Shown here piece after piece: positions 18,601 to 25,957 of a stretch of 64,000 bases of DNA. The notes below the pieces were generated by a model. That model did not search any database. It was given only the letters and a program-made list of their open reading frames with translations, and was not told where the DNA came from. The position numbers and the translations under genes are program-made. The stretch is from Chryseobacterium nepalense (GTDB taxonomy: Bacteria > Bacteroidota > Bacteroidia > Flavobacteriales > Weeksellaceae): assembly GCF_023195755.1 (NCBI RefSeq), contig NZ_CP096203.1, positions 3,720,001 through 3,784,000 on the forward strand, written 5' to 3'. Numbering within the stretch: position 1 is the first letter of the stretch; the number at the start of each line of letters is the position of its first letter.

Positions 18601-19167
18601 AAATAAAAATGTCGAATTTGTAAATAAACTTTTTAATTTTTCCGGAGCGGCTTCATTATTATCAGAAGAATATAGTTTTTCATAGTCCTCCTTAAAAACT
18701 ATACAATTATCAGGTTCATCAAAACTTCCGTGTAATTTAAAAATAAAGCCATTACTATTTTTATTAATATTATTTATAGTGTATTTAGATGTTGGTTTTG
18801 ATGGAATTATTTCATTATTTGCTGCTAGCTCAAAAGCATTGTCATAATTAGTTGTAATAACTTTATTATTGCTTAATTTTAGAAGCTTTTCATGTAGTTG
18901 AAGATTACAATCTTTTCTAATTTTAAAATTAGAACCGATATAATTGTATATCTCATTTTCATCTGTTTTTAAATATTCCAACACATCTAATGCTGACATT
19001 GTATTATTATTTAATAGATCTATAAATGGATTTAAATGTGGTTTATTAATATTTTTAATATTTTGAATAACCATATTATTCCAATTAGGCAGGTTCAAGG
19101 ATTTAGACAAGCCAGATCCTGCAAAAACAATAATATTATTCTCTTCCAGTTCTTTTTGAATATTCAT
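15661..19167 (-). CDS. SIR2-domain STAND NTPase, probable antiphage defence protein (Avs-like)
   Basis: A 1168-aa cytoplasmic multidomain protein. Residues 1-255 form a SIR2-type NADase domain: GSGLS loop (FAGSGLS, 15-21), TTNYDNAFE (105-113), KLHGSFDEP with the catalytic-type His146, and GFSFSDPD (191-198). Residues about 275-402 form an alternating alpha/beta domain I cannot name. Residues about 450-700 are a STAND/NB-ARC NTPase: Walker A GGLGKTTL (481-488), Walker B SLLILDNFE (551-559), TSRD (589-592), NNPLAI (645-650). The remaining 400 residues are helical, TPR-like, and probably sense a phage trigger. In characterised SIR2-STAND systems, oligomerisation on sensing leads to NAD depletion. 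It is visibly richer in A+T than neighbours, has its own terminator and no defence partners, consistent with horizontal gain. Confidence 0.85.
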   Translation of the reverse strand: MNIQKELEENNIIVFAGSGLSKSLNLPNWNNMVIQNIKNINKPHLNPFIDLLNNNTMSALDVLEYLKTDENEIYNYIGSNFKIRKDCNLQLHEKLLKLSNNKVITTNYDNAFELAANNEIIPSKPTSKYTINNINKNSNGFIFKLHGSFDEPDNCIVFKEDYEKLYSSDNNEAAPEKLKSLFTNSTFLFIGFSFSDPDINLIFDKMNKTFGGNNKHFIITPDAKAFEKYDFLNIIEIEDYSKLETKIDELISFKKDIIPTQINLSQQIKIEHKVKKIVILYPDIIDQNYADEYRNTISLFENINAEILIGYLNLNTLNLIEDYDLLIIISNVYKNNIYIEDKNLKNILISLDDIVDNITNPSIPILLLTNEQVEIKHITHPIINIFEYKNQTIKKFLHKIITEKKNSFTDTNIKSNDVEWKVELEKGKTFKNNFYGNNRNLDIGKKCLTDVIGRIEEQSNLISRFLFLNSSNKILNIKASGGLGKTTLVKKISYELYNRGYYKNGVNFKSCETIKSFDDFEEIVIEGFNLKDILNFREYLIENYSSEKIDSLLILDNFETVVNNLDNEEYLKVIELLEFTSDYSNIVITSRDIISNKEFEEVFTLTPMTTDDALKLFMANYGNKNYSSEDIKILRTDILEDLLANNPLAIKLVTTSRPTMKISQLRDQIRDHFFETLNEEYSDVFKNTADLNIERTKSIFQSINYSYTSLNSRQKLAFELLSLFPDGINLPDFKKCFQKRKSSNNITDTEIKQLENKSLLENYNGILQLQPIIRRFADFQFNKHKDNKQKYCIDAYLYNRFILKTLHFYSRKKSDSFSLKLSLKVKNNLLQVLEYIYSITGNDLLGIKNSILEYIYELEDFLTSTKNVLYFNNKLESIIEYFSEIEDAENLIKTIILRELYYHVEFDNSYIEMKKLLSTDEMKNRNMSNENKSELKWKNLISQVHSMEGNTIEYLKMFIKNDNYDKNLYSDYHYLGIDNIKYIKNINSFYYFEYLLRSRSLNVDELKKHISDLYMEEHLEIMQCTYTLSKVEKLTLKEIKKLVITNPYTKGLKNLMFAFNTEETISKITYFKEAISNLKHIKYYYLEAIFFYAKFLKEIDSKDYEDIVQEGLSLSKFYKYQYINHLFENLDNNLDSNYNFSYSYFGLDNLKSFVETNTQKWEKFIAAQ

Positions 19168-19631
19168 AGTTTTATTAATTTGTCGAATATATTAATAATT
19201 TACATCAAATTCATAAAAACAATTAAAAACCGTAATGTTTGGATAAAAAAAATCCTTTGTTTTTAGCAATGACAGAACGCGTAAAAATTGATTTGACTTT
19301 TGAGGTCGTTCATTCATGTGATTTTTTGCTCGTATGTATGCTATTTCATAAAGCTTTAGGCTAAAAACAAATTGAGATCCAATTCATTAATAGGAAGTTT
19401 GGATGTTTTTTCGTATCTTTGTATGATAATAAAAGGAAACAACCTTTCTCTGTAACAGTTTAGATTTCTATTTTCAATCGGTTTTTTTTGCTTTTACAGC
19501 TGACAGATTTTAATACTATTTCATTTTAAGCACTTATTTAAGGCATAATCAGAGATCTTATTCAAACTTTTTATTTCTTTTCCTGCAACGGAAAAATGTA
19601 TTCATGTAACAACTAAATTTTATAATAATAT
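19168..19631. other. Intergenic region with a truncated reading frame and the cold-shock gene leader
   Basis: The 464 bases hold the promoter of the SIR2-STAND gene, a short frame at 19269-19364 whose first residues (MTERVKIDLTFEV) resemble the start of START-like proteins but which then loses similarity, and the -7 box plus long leader of the cold-shock gene. Confidence 0.5.
19414..19421 (+). promoter_or_regulatory. -7 box of the cold-shock-domain gene
   Basis: TATCTTTG matches TAnnTTTG. The implied transcript starts near 19428, leaving a 5' leader of about 200 nt, long for this genome and typical of cold-shock messages. Confidence 0.6.
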
Positions 19632-20066
19632 ATGGCGGATTCTTTTTCTAAAAAAGAAAATTTCAAAAAGAAAGTTCAAAAACAAAAGGAAAAAGCTCTG
19701 AAACGTGAAGAGCGTAAATCGAGCAACAACAAAGGTAAAAGTCTTGACGAGATGTTTATGTATGTAGACGCAAACGGTCAATTGACTTCAACTCCACCGG
19801 ATCAGGGGGAAAAAGCTGAGATCAACATTGATGACATCCAGTTGGGTGCAGCTCCTATTGAGGCGGAGGAACTCAGAAAAACAGGAATCGTTACTTTTTT
19901 AAGCGAAAAAGGATACGGTTTTATCACGGAAGACAAAACGAAGGAAAATATTTTCTTCCACAGTAACAACTGTGCAGAACCTGTGAAAAAAGGAAACAAA
20001 GTTTCTTACGAGAAAGAAAAATCACCGAAAGGATTTTCCGCAGCGGAAATTCAGCTGGTGAAATAA
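19632..20066 (+). CDS. Cold-shock-domain protein with basic N-terminal extension
   Basis: A 144-aa nucleic-acid-binding protein. Residues about 85-144 form the OB-fold cold-shock domain with the RNP-like motifs KTGIVTFLSEKGYGFITED and ENIFFHSNNC, and end in the strand GFSAAEIQLVK. Classical Csp proteins are near 70 aa; here a Lys/Arg-rich, coil-prone extension (FKKKVQKQKEKALKREERKS) and an acidic linker precede the domain, an arrangement recurring in Bacteroidetes. It is likely an RNA chaperone. Its long AT-rich leader and -7 box suggest control at the RNA level, as in other cold-shock genes. Confidence 0.88.
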   Translation: MADSFSKKENFKKKVQKQKEKALKREERKSSNNKGKSLDEMFMYVDANGQLTSTPPDQGEKAEINIDDIQLGAAPIEAEELRKTGIVTFLSEKGYGFITEDKTKENIFFHSNNCAEPVKKGNKVSYEKEKSPKGFSAAEIQLVK

Positions 20067-20106
20067 AATTACCCGGAAGCTTTTTCCGGTGTACCGAATA
20101 AATTTT

Positions 20107-20114
20107 TAAATTTG
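20107..20114 (+). promoter_or_regulatory. -7 box of the small membrane protein gene
   Basis: TAAATTTG matches TAnnTTTG just 14 bases before the ATG at 20129, implying a very short leader. Confidence 0.45.
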
Positions 20115-20128
20115 TCGAAATTCAACCT

Positions 20129-20523
20129 ATGAATTTCGACTTTTTTGATTTTTAGACCTGTGTGGTAATGCGCTTAACCTGTTTAATGGTGGTTCTTCAG
20201 ACTCGATTCATTATGATCTGCCTGATAAGAAGAAGAAAAGAAAATATGTCTTTGAAAAGGTAAGCGCAGTATTGTATCTTATTTCAGCTGTTCTTTTCTT
20301 TTTTGTTTTTAGAAATCCTACTGTTTCAGGAAATTATATCCAGTCCGTTGCTATAGCTTCGGTTTTAGGCTTCGCAGTATCGATGGTTATTTTCTTTGTG
20401 CTGTATCTTTTGGGAAAGTATTATTTTAAAAGCGTTTTTCAGTGGCTGTTTTTCAGTCTTTCGGTAGCCACAGTGTGTGTATCTGTATTTCTGTGGATTT
20501 ATTTTAAATCAGGAATATTCTGA
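20129..20523 (+). pseudogene. Small two-to-three-helix membrane protein, broken by a one-base frameshift
   Basis: From the ATG at 20129 the frame reads MNFDFFDF and stops at TAG (20153 region). If one T is added to the run GATTTTTAG, the reading continues as LDLCGNALNLFNGGSSDSIH, then a basic stretch (DKKKKRKYVFEKV) and hydrophobic helices (LYLISAVLFFFVF, GFAVSMVIFFVLYLLG, LFFSLSVATVCVSVFLWIYF) to the stop at 20523. The span of 395 bases is one short of a multiple of three, which fits a single missing base. I do not know the family; similar short N-terminal motifs are common in flavobacterial membrane proteins. It may be a real pseudogene or a sequencing error in a T run. Confidence 0.6.
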
Positions 20524-20555
20524 TTGTTTAATTGGGAATCTTAATGATTGGCTTA

Positions 20556-20583
20556 GAGATTCTTCGCTGCTCTCAGAATGACA
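20556..20583 (+). repeat. Copy of a GTCATTCTGAG-type dispersed repeat
   Basis: The 28 bases starting GAGATTCTTCGCTGC are, on the minus strand, the common intergenic word TGTCATTCTGAGAGCAGCG. A second, diverged copy stands in the opposite orientation at 23628-23653. Confidence 0.5.
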
Positions 20584-20621
20584 AAAATAAATAGTTGACT
20601 TTTGAGACGGTACTATTAATA

Positions 20622-21428
20622 TTATCTTACCAGTGACGGAGCAAAACCGTATTGTTTTTTAAAGGCATAAGAGAAATGCGAAAGATCTTCAAAGCCAACT
20701 TCCATAAAAACATCCGACGGTTTTTTACTTTTTTCAGAAAGATGATAAAATGCAAGTTCCAGCCGTTTCTGGGTAAGCCACCGTTGCGGTGTTACCTGAA
20801 AAACCTTTCTGAAATCCCTGTTAAAGGTAGACAGGCTTCTTCCTGTTAAATACCCGAATCTCTCCAGCGGCATATTGAACATGTAATTTTTTTCCATAAA
20901 GTCCACCAGATCGATTTTTCCGGGTTCTTCAAAATTACCGAGAATGGAATCAATAGTTTTATCGATTGCCCTTAAAATACTTATGGCTTCCGTAATTTTT
21001 AATGCTGCAATATTTTCGGGAAAAGATTCCGTAAGGTCGAAATAGGGAATGAGTGATGCGAGACAGCTTTCCAATAAAGGATGTTTTTCAAAACTACGAA
21101 TGGTCGTTTTTTCAGATGAATCTTTTTTCGGCGTTTCAATATTAGAATAGAAATCCTTCAGCCGTTCTGTGGTGAGGTGCATGACTACCGCTTTGTGCGG
21201 AAGTCCGTTTTTTGGATAATTGATGATGGTTGCGAGATGATTTCTGGGAATCAGGAAAATGTCACCGGCTTTGAAAAGATACGATTTGTCTGCCTGAATG
21301 ATTTTTGTTTCCCCTGAGATAAACCAGACCAGCATGTGAAATTCAAAAACCGTTTCTGTTTTGAAGAGTTTGTCGTCATACGTTGAAAGCTTGATATCCG
21401 GAGTGATGTATTTAATTTGAAAATCCAT
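20622..21428 (-). CDS. AraC-family transcriptional regulator
   Basis: A 268-aa cytoplasmic regulator. The N-terminal part is a cupin-like sensor (residues about 20-130, with AGDIFLIPRNHLATIINYP and KAVVMHLTTERLKDFY), the C-terminal part (about 165-268) an AraC/XylS double helix-turn-helix: MPLERFGYLTGRSLSTFNRD is the first and SKKPSDVFMEVGFEDLSHFS, YAFKKQYGFAPSLVR the second element with its closing signature. The ligand is not evident. It starts 37 bases after the stop of the short-chain dehydrogenase gene on the same strand, so the two may be co-transcribed, with the dehydrogenase as a plausible target. Confidence 0.9.
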   Translation of the reverse strand: MDFQIKYITPDIKLSTYDDKLFKTETVFEFHMLVWFISGETKIIQADKSYLFKAGDIFLIPRNHLATIINYPKNGLPHKAVVMHLTTERLKDFYSNIETPKKDSSEKTTIRSFEKHPLLESCLASLIPYFDLTESFPENIAALKITEAISILRAIDKTIDSILGNFEEPGKIDLVDFMEKNYMFNMPLERFGYLTGRSLSTFNRDFRKVFQVTPQRWLTQKRLELAFYHLSEKSKKPSDVFMEVGFEDLSHFSYAFKKQYGFAPSLVR

Positions 21429-21465
21429 AGGTAAACATTTTCCTGGGTAAATTTAATTAAAAGAA

Positions 21466-22377
21466 TTATTCCGCTTCGAATTTTATACCGGTCATCTCTT
21501 CGCTGAGGATCCAGAGCTTTTCTGCCAAATTCAAATCTATGGAGTAGGGTTGAACTCCCCTGATTGTTGATGGGTCGCCATATCTGTGTTCAATTTGTCC
21601 GCGATCAATTTCAGCGATGTCACAGTTTTCACAATACACGCCACCGATATCTTTAAGTTCCGGACTTGTAGCACACCAAATTGTTGTGGCAGCTCCTTGC
21701 GGAATGGTTTTTAATTGAGCCTGAACTTCAGGTTTTATTTTCCCGTCTGCATCATGAGTTCCCATCTGGATATACAGATCGATGGGCTCTTCTCTTCCCA
21801 GATCTGTGCCGTATACTGAACCGGGATGTACAGCATAGGCACGGACATTGAATTTTTTTGCTCTTTCATCAAGAGCCACTGCAAAAAGATTGCTGGCTGT
21901 TTTCGATTGCCCGTAACCCAGCAGTGTTTCATAGGTCCTGTGCTCGAAATTGGGATCATTAAAGTCAAATGGCGACATCTGGTGCCCGTAAGATGAAACA
22001 TTTCCTCGGCTGTCCCTTCTCAAAGGAACCCACATAATGCCGGCGTTATTGATCAGCAGATCCAGTTTTCTGCCGGAACTTAAAAACCGGTCTGCAAAAT
22101 TACTGATAGACTGCGGATCCATTAAGTCCAGTTTTTCAATTTCGATATTGTTTAAGCCTGAAAGATTTTTTCCTGCTTTTTCAAGATCTCTCGCGGGTAC
22201 AATGACGTAGGCTCCGGCTTCTGTGAGTGTTTTTACTGTTTCAAGTCCGATTCCGGCATAACCTCCCGTTACAATTGCCGTTTTTCCGGATAAATTAATT
22301 CCGCTGATTACTTCTTCTGCTGTTGATTGTGCATTAAATCCCGAATTGATAGGACGTTGTGATTTACTAAGTCTCAT
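21466..22377 (-). CDS. Short-chain dehydrogenase/reductase (SDR family)
   Basis: A 303-aa NAD(P)-dependent oxidoreductase with a Rossmann fold. The cofactor loop TGGYAGIGLETVKTL, the aspartate in KLDLMDPQS, the NNAGIMWVPL strand and the catalytic YxxxK in YGQSKTASNLF are all present, and the segment AYAVHPGSVYGTDLG is the usual loop after the active site. The protein is close to the retinol dehydrogenase/WW-domain oxidoreductase-like branch of plant and bacterial SDRs, but substrate is unknown. An AraC-type regulator follows on the same strand. No signal peptide. Confidence 0.9.
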   Translation of the reverse strand: MRLSKSQRPINSGFNAQSTAEEVISGINLSGKTAIVTGGYAGIGLETVKTLTEAGAYVIVPARDLEKAGKNLSGLNNIEIEKLDLMDPQSISNFADRFLSSGRKLDLLINNAGIMWVPLRRDSRGNVSSYGHQMSPFDFNDPNFEHRTYETLLGYGQSKTASNLFAVALDERAKKFNVRAYAVHPGSVYGTDLGREEPIDLYIQMGTHDADGKIKPEVQAQLKTIPQGAATTIWCATSPELKDIGGVYCENCDIAEIDRGQIEHRYGDPSTIRGVQPYSIDLNLAEKLWILSEEMTGIKFEAE

Positions 22378-22595
22378 TTTTAAATATTTTTATTAATTGA
22401 GGCAAAGGTAGATTAGACAGTTTTTTTTCGTTTTGTTTAAAATGCCAATTTATTTTGTTTAAAATTTCACAGTATTAGAAAAGTGTTTTCTAATATCCTG
22501 ATCTAATTCTGTTAAATCCTCCTTTCAAGTTATAAATTATCATAAATGCGTTGCGCATTCCTTCATGAATAAGTAATTTTGAAAAATTTTCAGAT

Positions 22596-23600
22596 TTGAG
22601 TCCTACCATTTCCATAGTTGTTGCTATTTTTAACCGTAAAGATGAGCTTTTTGAGCTCCTCACTTCCCTGACTTCCCAAACCGATAAAGACTTTGAAATA
22701 ATCATTGTGGATGATGGCTCATTGGTAGACCTCCGTCCTGTGATTCAAAATTTCGAAAGCTTTTTATCGATAAAATACTTCAGGAAAGATAATTCCGGCC
22801 CGGGACTTTCGAGAAATTACGGGGCGAGGAGAGCTGCCAATGAATGGCTGGTTTTTGTAGACAGTGACGTTATTGTAGAAAAAGATTATATCGAAAATAT
22901 CAAAAAGGATATTGTTGAAATTCCGTGTGATGCTTTCGGCGGGGCAGATAAGGCGCATAAAGGCTTTAACCTGATGCAGAAAGCGATTTCCTATTCCATG
23001 ACTTCCGTTTTTACCACCGGCGGAATCAGAGGAAATAAAAAAGCGGTATCGAAGTTCCAGCCGAGAAGCTTTAATATGGGAGTAAAAAAAGAAGTTTTTG
23101 ACAAAGTAGGCGGTTTCTCTGAAATGCGGATAGGAGAGGATCCGGATCTTTCCATGACACTTTGGGAAAACGGATATACCACTGCTTTTTTCGATAATAT
23201 TGCTGTTTATCACAAGAGAAGGGTAGACTTCGGGAAATTCTCAAAACAGGTGTATCAGTTCGGTTGCGCAAGGCCCATCCTGAATCAGCGGCACCCGAAT
23301 TATGTGAAAATATCATTTGCTTTTCCTACTTTGTTTCTATTGGGTTACATTATGGGCTTCCTGGAATATTTTATTATGGGAAAAGGAATTATCCTTGCCT
23401 TTTACGGTCTGTATACTTTTATGGTTCTCTTTCATGCATTATTTGTCACCAAAAATATCAGTATTGCCGGAATGGCGGTAATATCCACTTATATCCAGAT
23501 GTTTTCTTATGGTTACGGATTTTTAAAATCATGGATATTGTTAAATGTTTTCAGGATGAAGCCGGAGGAAGCGTTCCCGAAACATTTTCATAAAAATTAA
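22596..23600 (+). CDS. Family 2 glycosyltransferase
   Basis: A 334-aa GT-A fold transferase. The N-terminus has ISIVVAIFNRKDELFELL and the nucleotide-sugar site IIVDDGSL; WLVFVDSDVIVEKDYI carries the DxD motif; the acceptor region has RIGEDPDLSMTLWENG. The last about 90 residues include hydrophobic stretches (FPTLFLLGYIMGFLEYF, IILAFYGLYTFMVLFHALFV) that probably anchor it to the inner membrane. Likely function is surface polysaccharide or glycolipid synthesis, but the acceptor is not identifiable and no polysaccharide cluster surrounds it. I accept a TTG start, since the only upstream ATG (22567 region) stops after two codons. Confidence 0.88.
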   Translation: MSPTISIVVAIFNRKDELFELLTSLTSQTDKDFEIIIVDDGSLVDLRPVIQNFESFLSIKYFRKDNSGPGLSRNYGARRAANEWLVFVDSDVIVEKDYIENIKKDIVEIPCDAFGGADKAHKGFNLMQKAISYSMTSVFTTGGIRGNKKAVSKFQPRSFNMGVKKEVFDKVGGFSEMRIGEDPDLSMTLWENGYTTAFFDNIAVYHKRRVDFGKFSKQVYQFGCARPILNQRHPNYVKISFAFPTLFLLGYIMGFLEYFIMGKGIILAFYGLYTFMVLFHALFVTKNISIAGMAVISTYIQMFSYGYGFLKSWILLNVFRMKPEEAFPKHFHKN

Positions 23601-23965
23601 TTTAAATTATTTTATAAACGTACACATTGTCATTCGGGAAGAATCTCAGCAACAATTTTTATATTAAAATGCTTTACTTCAAAATATGTAAATTTTAAAA
23701 TTTTGTAGGCTTTATCTTTCAACCTTAATCATCCGTCTTTTGTTGTTTAATATTTTCAAACTCTTGATTTTTCTCCCGCAGATTCCACAGATTTTGCAGA
23801 TATATGGTCTAATTTTCATTTAATGCATTAAGTTTCTCATCTTAGAAGGTATCTCAGCAATGCATTTCAAAAACTATGTCTGGATGCTTTTAAGATAACA
23901 GTAAAGCGTTAAACTTTATTAAAAAAATAAAGCTGTTGAGTGAACAACAGCTTTTTGAAAGGAAA
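23601..23965. other. Intergenic region with dispersed repeat fragments, no gene seen
   Basis: These 365 bases include a diverged GTCATTCTGAG-type copy (23628-23653), an inverted copy of the 29-nt repeat found near 8.1 kb (23773-23801), another GTATCTCAGCAATGC fragment near 23850, and the terminator at 23929-23956. Confidence 0.6.
23929..23956 (-). terminator. Bidirectional intrinsic terminator
   Basis: AAAGCTGTTG pairs with CAACAGCTTT around a 6-nt loop, with T-rich tails on both sides; it sits 10 bases beyond the PLP enzyme stop. Confidence 0.8.
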
Positions 23966-25192
23966 TTAAGATGTAAATATGGTTTCATGGTTGAGAACGC
24001 CTGTTTTGAGCATGCATTCCCGCATCTTTTCGTAAGTTCTTTTGATATCATGATCGAGACCGATGGAAAAACGGATCAGGCCATCTGAGATTCCCATTTC
24101 GGCACGTTCTTCCTCCGGTATTTCAGAAGAAGTTGAGCTTCCCGAACATGAGAATAAAGTTTTATAAAATCCAAGGCTTACCGCAAGATATCCCAGGTTT
24201 TCCTGCTGCATCATTTCCATCAGTTCGTTGGCTTTTTCGGTAGTTCCTGTATCTACTGTCAGCAGCCCTCCAAAACCATATTCTTCATGCATCATGCTTT
24301 TCATTAATTCATGGTTTTTGTGGGATTTCAATCCGGGATATGAAACTTTCAATCCGTCATTTTCAAATCTTTCAGCAAGATACTTGGCATTGTGGCTGTG
24401 CTGTTTCATTCTGATGTGAAGGGTTCTGAGGTTTTTCAGAATACTTGCAGAACGCAGGCTGTCCATGGTAGGTCCCAACAGCATGCATGCTCCGGTATTC
24501 ACATTTTTGGTGTCGTTGATGAATTCCTGGGTTCCACAATATACACCGCCCACCGTATCGCTGCTTCCGTTAATGAATTTCGTAAGGGAATGAATCACAA
24601 TATCCGCTCCCAGTAATGAAGGGGAGATGGAAAGTGGTGAGAAGGTGTTGTCAACAATAAGTTTCAGGTTGTGCTTTTTACAGATTTCAGATAATTTTCT
24701 CAGGTCGGCAACCTCAAGGAGGGGATTGCTTACACTTTCACAGTATATAATCTTTGTGTTCGGCTTTATAGCTTTTTCAATAGAATCAAAATTATTGATG
24801 TCTAAGAATGTAGTTTCAATATTAAATGGCGGAAGAAAATTTTTCATGAAAGCATAGGTTCCTCCGTAAATTGTTCTGCTGGAAATAATATGGTCTCCGC
24901 TTTTACATACCTGTAATAAAACCGAAGTAATGGCGCCCATACCTGAAGCGGTAACATTGGCTGCTTCCGTATTTTCCATTTTGGCAAGGGCCTGGGAAAG
25001 ATACAGATTCATAGGAGAAGAATGCCTTGAGTACAGATAACAGCCTTCCGCATTTCCCTCAAATGTATCAAACATTGTTTTTGCGGAGAGGAAGGTATAG
25101 GTAGAACTGTCTGAAATGGATGGGTTTACCCCGCCAAATTCACCGAAATACTGTAAATCCTGAATTTCATTTGCCGCGTTAAAATCTTTCAT
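23966..25192 (-). CDS. PLP-dependent trans-sulfuration enzyme (methionine gamma-lyase / cystathionine gamma-synthase family)
   Basis: A 408-aa Cys/Met-metabolism PLP enzyme. The sequence runs through YSRHSSPMNLYLSQALAKME, ASGMGAITSVLLQVCKSGDH, the cofactor-stacking region SSRTIYGGTYAF, LIVDNTFSPLS with the PLP-pairing Asp, and the Schiff-base lysine in HSLTKFINGSSDTVGG. The C-terminal domain ends in LIRFSIGLDHD. Members use cysteine, homoserine esters or methionine as substrate; the sequence alone does not separate methionine gamma-lyase from the synthases. The Lrp-type regulator gene is divergently placed 156 bases away, so control by amino-acid availability is likely. Confidence 0.9.
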   Translation of the reverse strand: MKDFNAANEIQDLQYFGEFGGVNPSISDSSTYTFLSAKTMFDTFEGNAEGCYLYSRHSSPMNLYLSQALAKMENTEAANVTASGMGAITSVLLQVCKSGDHIISSRTIYGGTYAFMKNFLPPFNIETTFLDINNFDSIEKAIKPNTKIIYCESVSNPLLEVADLRKLSEICKKHNLKLIVDNTFSPLSISPSLLGADIVIHSLTKFINGSSDTVGGVYCGTQEFINDTKNVNTGACMLLGPTMDSLRSASILKNLRTLHIRMKQHSHNAKYLAERFENDGLKVSYPGLKSHKNHELMKSMMHEEYGFGGLLTVDTGTTEKANELMEMMQQENLGYLAVSLGFYKTLFSCSGSSTSSEIPEEERAEMGISDGLIRFSIGLDHDIKRTYEKMRECMLKTGVLNHETIFTS

Positions 25193-25348
25193 AACTATTT
25201 AATTTTTTTCCGATGCTAAAATGAAAGTATTCCTTCTTTTTTACAAGGAAAAATTGATTTTACAGAATATAAATCTATTAAATATCAATCTGATAGAAAT
25301 AAAGTTTATTATATTTGATAAATGTAAATTTTTAACAAAAAAATATCT

Positions 25349-25807
25349 ATGGCACTGGATAATACGGATAAAAAATTGCTCCTTTATTTACAGGAAGATT
25401 CAAAGCAGACCACCAAAGAGCTGTCCTACAAGCTGGGTTTGTCTGTAACTGCTGTTTATGAACGCATCAGGAAACTGGAAAATACAGGAGTTATTTCCAA
25501 ATATGTCGCTATTCTCAACCGCCATAAAATCGACCGTGATTTTATTGTTTTGTGCCATGTAAAATTAACCCAGCACAAAAAAGAATATGTATTGCAGTTC
25601 GAACGGGAAATCATGAACCTGGATAAAGTTACAGAATGTTTCCACGTAAGCGGAGACTATGATTATATTCTGAAAATCGCAGTAAAGGATATGGAAGATT
25701 ACCGGAATTTCATGCTTTCCAAACTTACCACATTACAGCATATTGCAAGCACCCACAGCTCTTTTATGATCTCTGAAGTGAAAAATACAACGGCGATTGT
25801 TCTGTGA
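25349..25807 (+). CDS. Lrp/AsnC-family transcriptional regulator
   Basis: A 152-aa amino-acid-responsive regulator. The N-terminal winged helix-turn-helix is clear (KKLLLYLQEDSKQTTKEL, YKLGLSVTAVYERIRKLENT) and the RAM effector domain follows (YVLQFEREIMNLDKVTECFH, VSGDYDYILKIAVKDMEDYR), ending in SSFMISEVKNTTAIVL. It is transcribed away from the PLP trans-sulfuration gene, a typical arrangement for local control by Lrp proteins. I chose MALDNTDKKLL as start, which gives the normal family length. Confidence 0.92.
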   Translation: MALDNTDKKLLLYLQEDSKQTTKELSYKLGLSVTAVYERIRKLENTGVISKYVAILNRHKIDRDFIVLCHVKLTQHKKEYVLQFEREIMNLDKVTECFHVSGDYDYILKIAVKDMEDYRNFMLSKLTTLQHIASTHSSFMISEVKNTTAIVL

Positions 25808-25817
25808 ATATAATATT

Positions 25818-25930
25818 TGAAGCTATTCCCGCTTTCCGCACTCGCTATTTTTTGGTATTGGCGCGGCGAAGCCGCCGCGCCAATACCAAAAAATGAGCTC
25901 AGACAAAGCTGCAATCGGGGCTAGGCCGCA
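25818..25930. repeat. Structured repetitive element with a 21-bp perfect hairpin (REP-like)
   Basis: A stem of 20-21 perfect pairs (25847-25867 with 25874-25894, loop GAAGCC) sits between GC-richer flanks. The left flank includes GCTATTCCCGCTTTCCGC and the right GCTGCAATCGGGGCTAGG, whose CCCG and CGGG words can extend the fold. It lies between the convergent Lrp and bestrophin genes, so it may also end transcription from both sides. Confidence 0.7.
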
Positions 25931-25957
25931 GTTTGTTACTTCAATAATAGTTTTAGA

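Noticed and set aside
19269-19364. Short frame starting MTERVKIDLTFEV, resembling START-like proteins
   Set aside because: Only about a dozen residues show the resemblance and the rest does not match, so I keep it only as a possible truncated remnant.
20066-20100. A hairpin after the cold-shock gene (CCGGAA...TTCCGG)
   Set aside because: The stem is six pairs and there is no T tract, so I do not claim a terminator.
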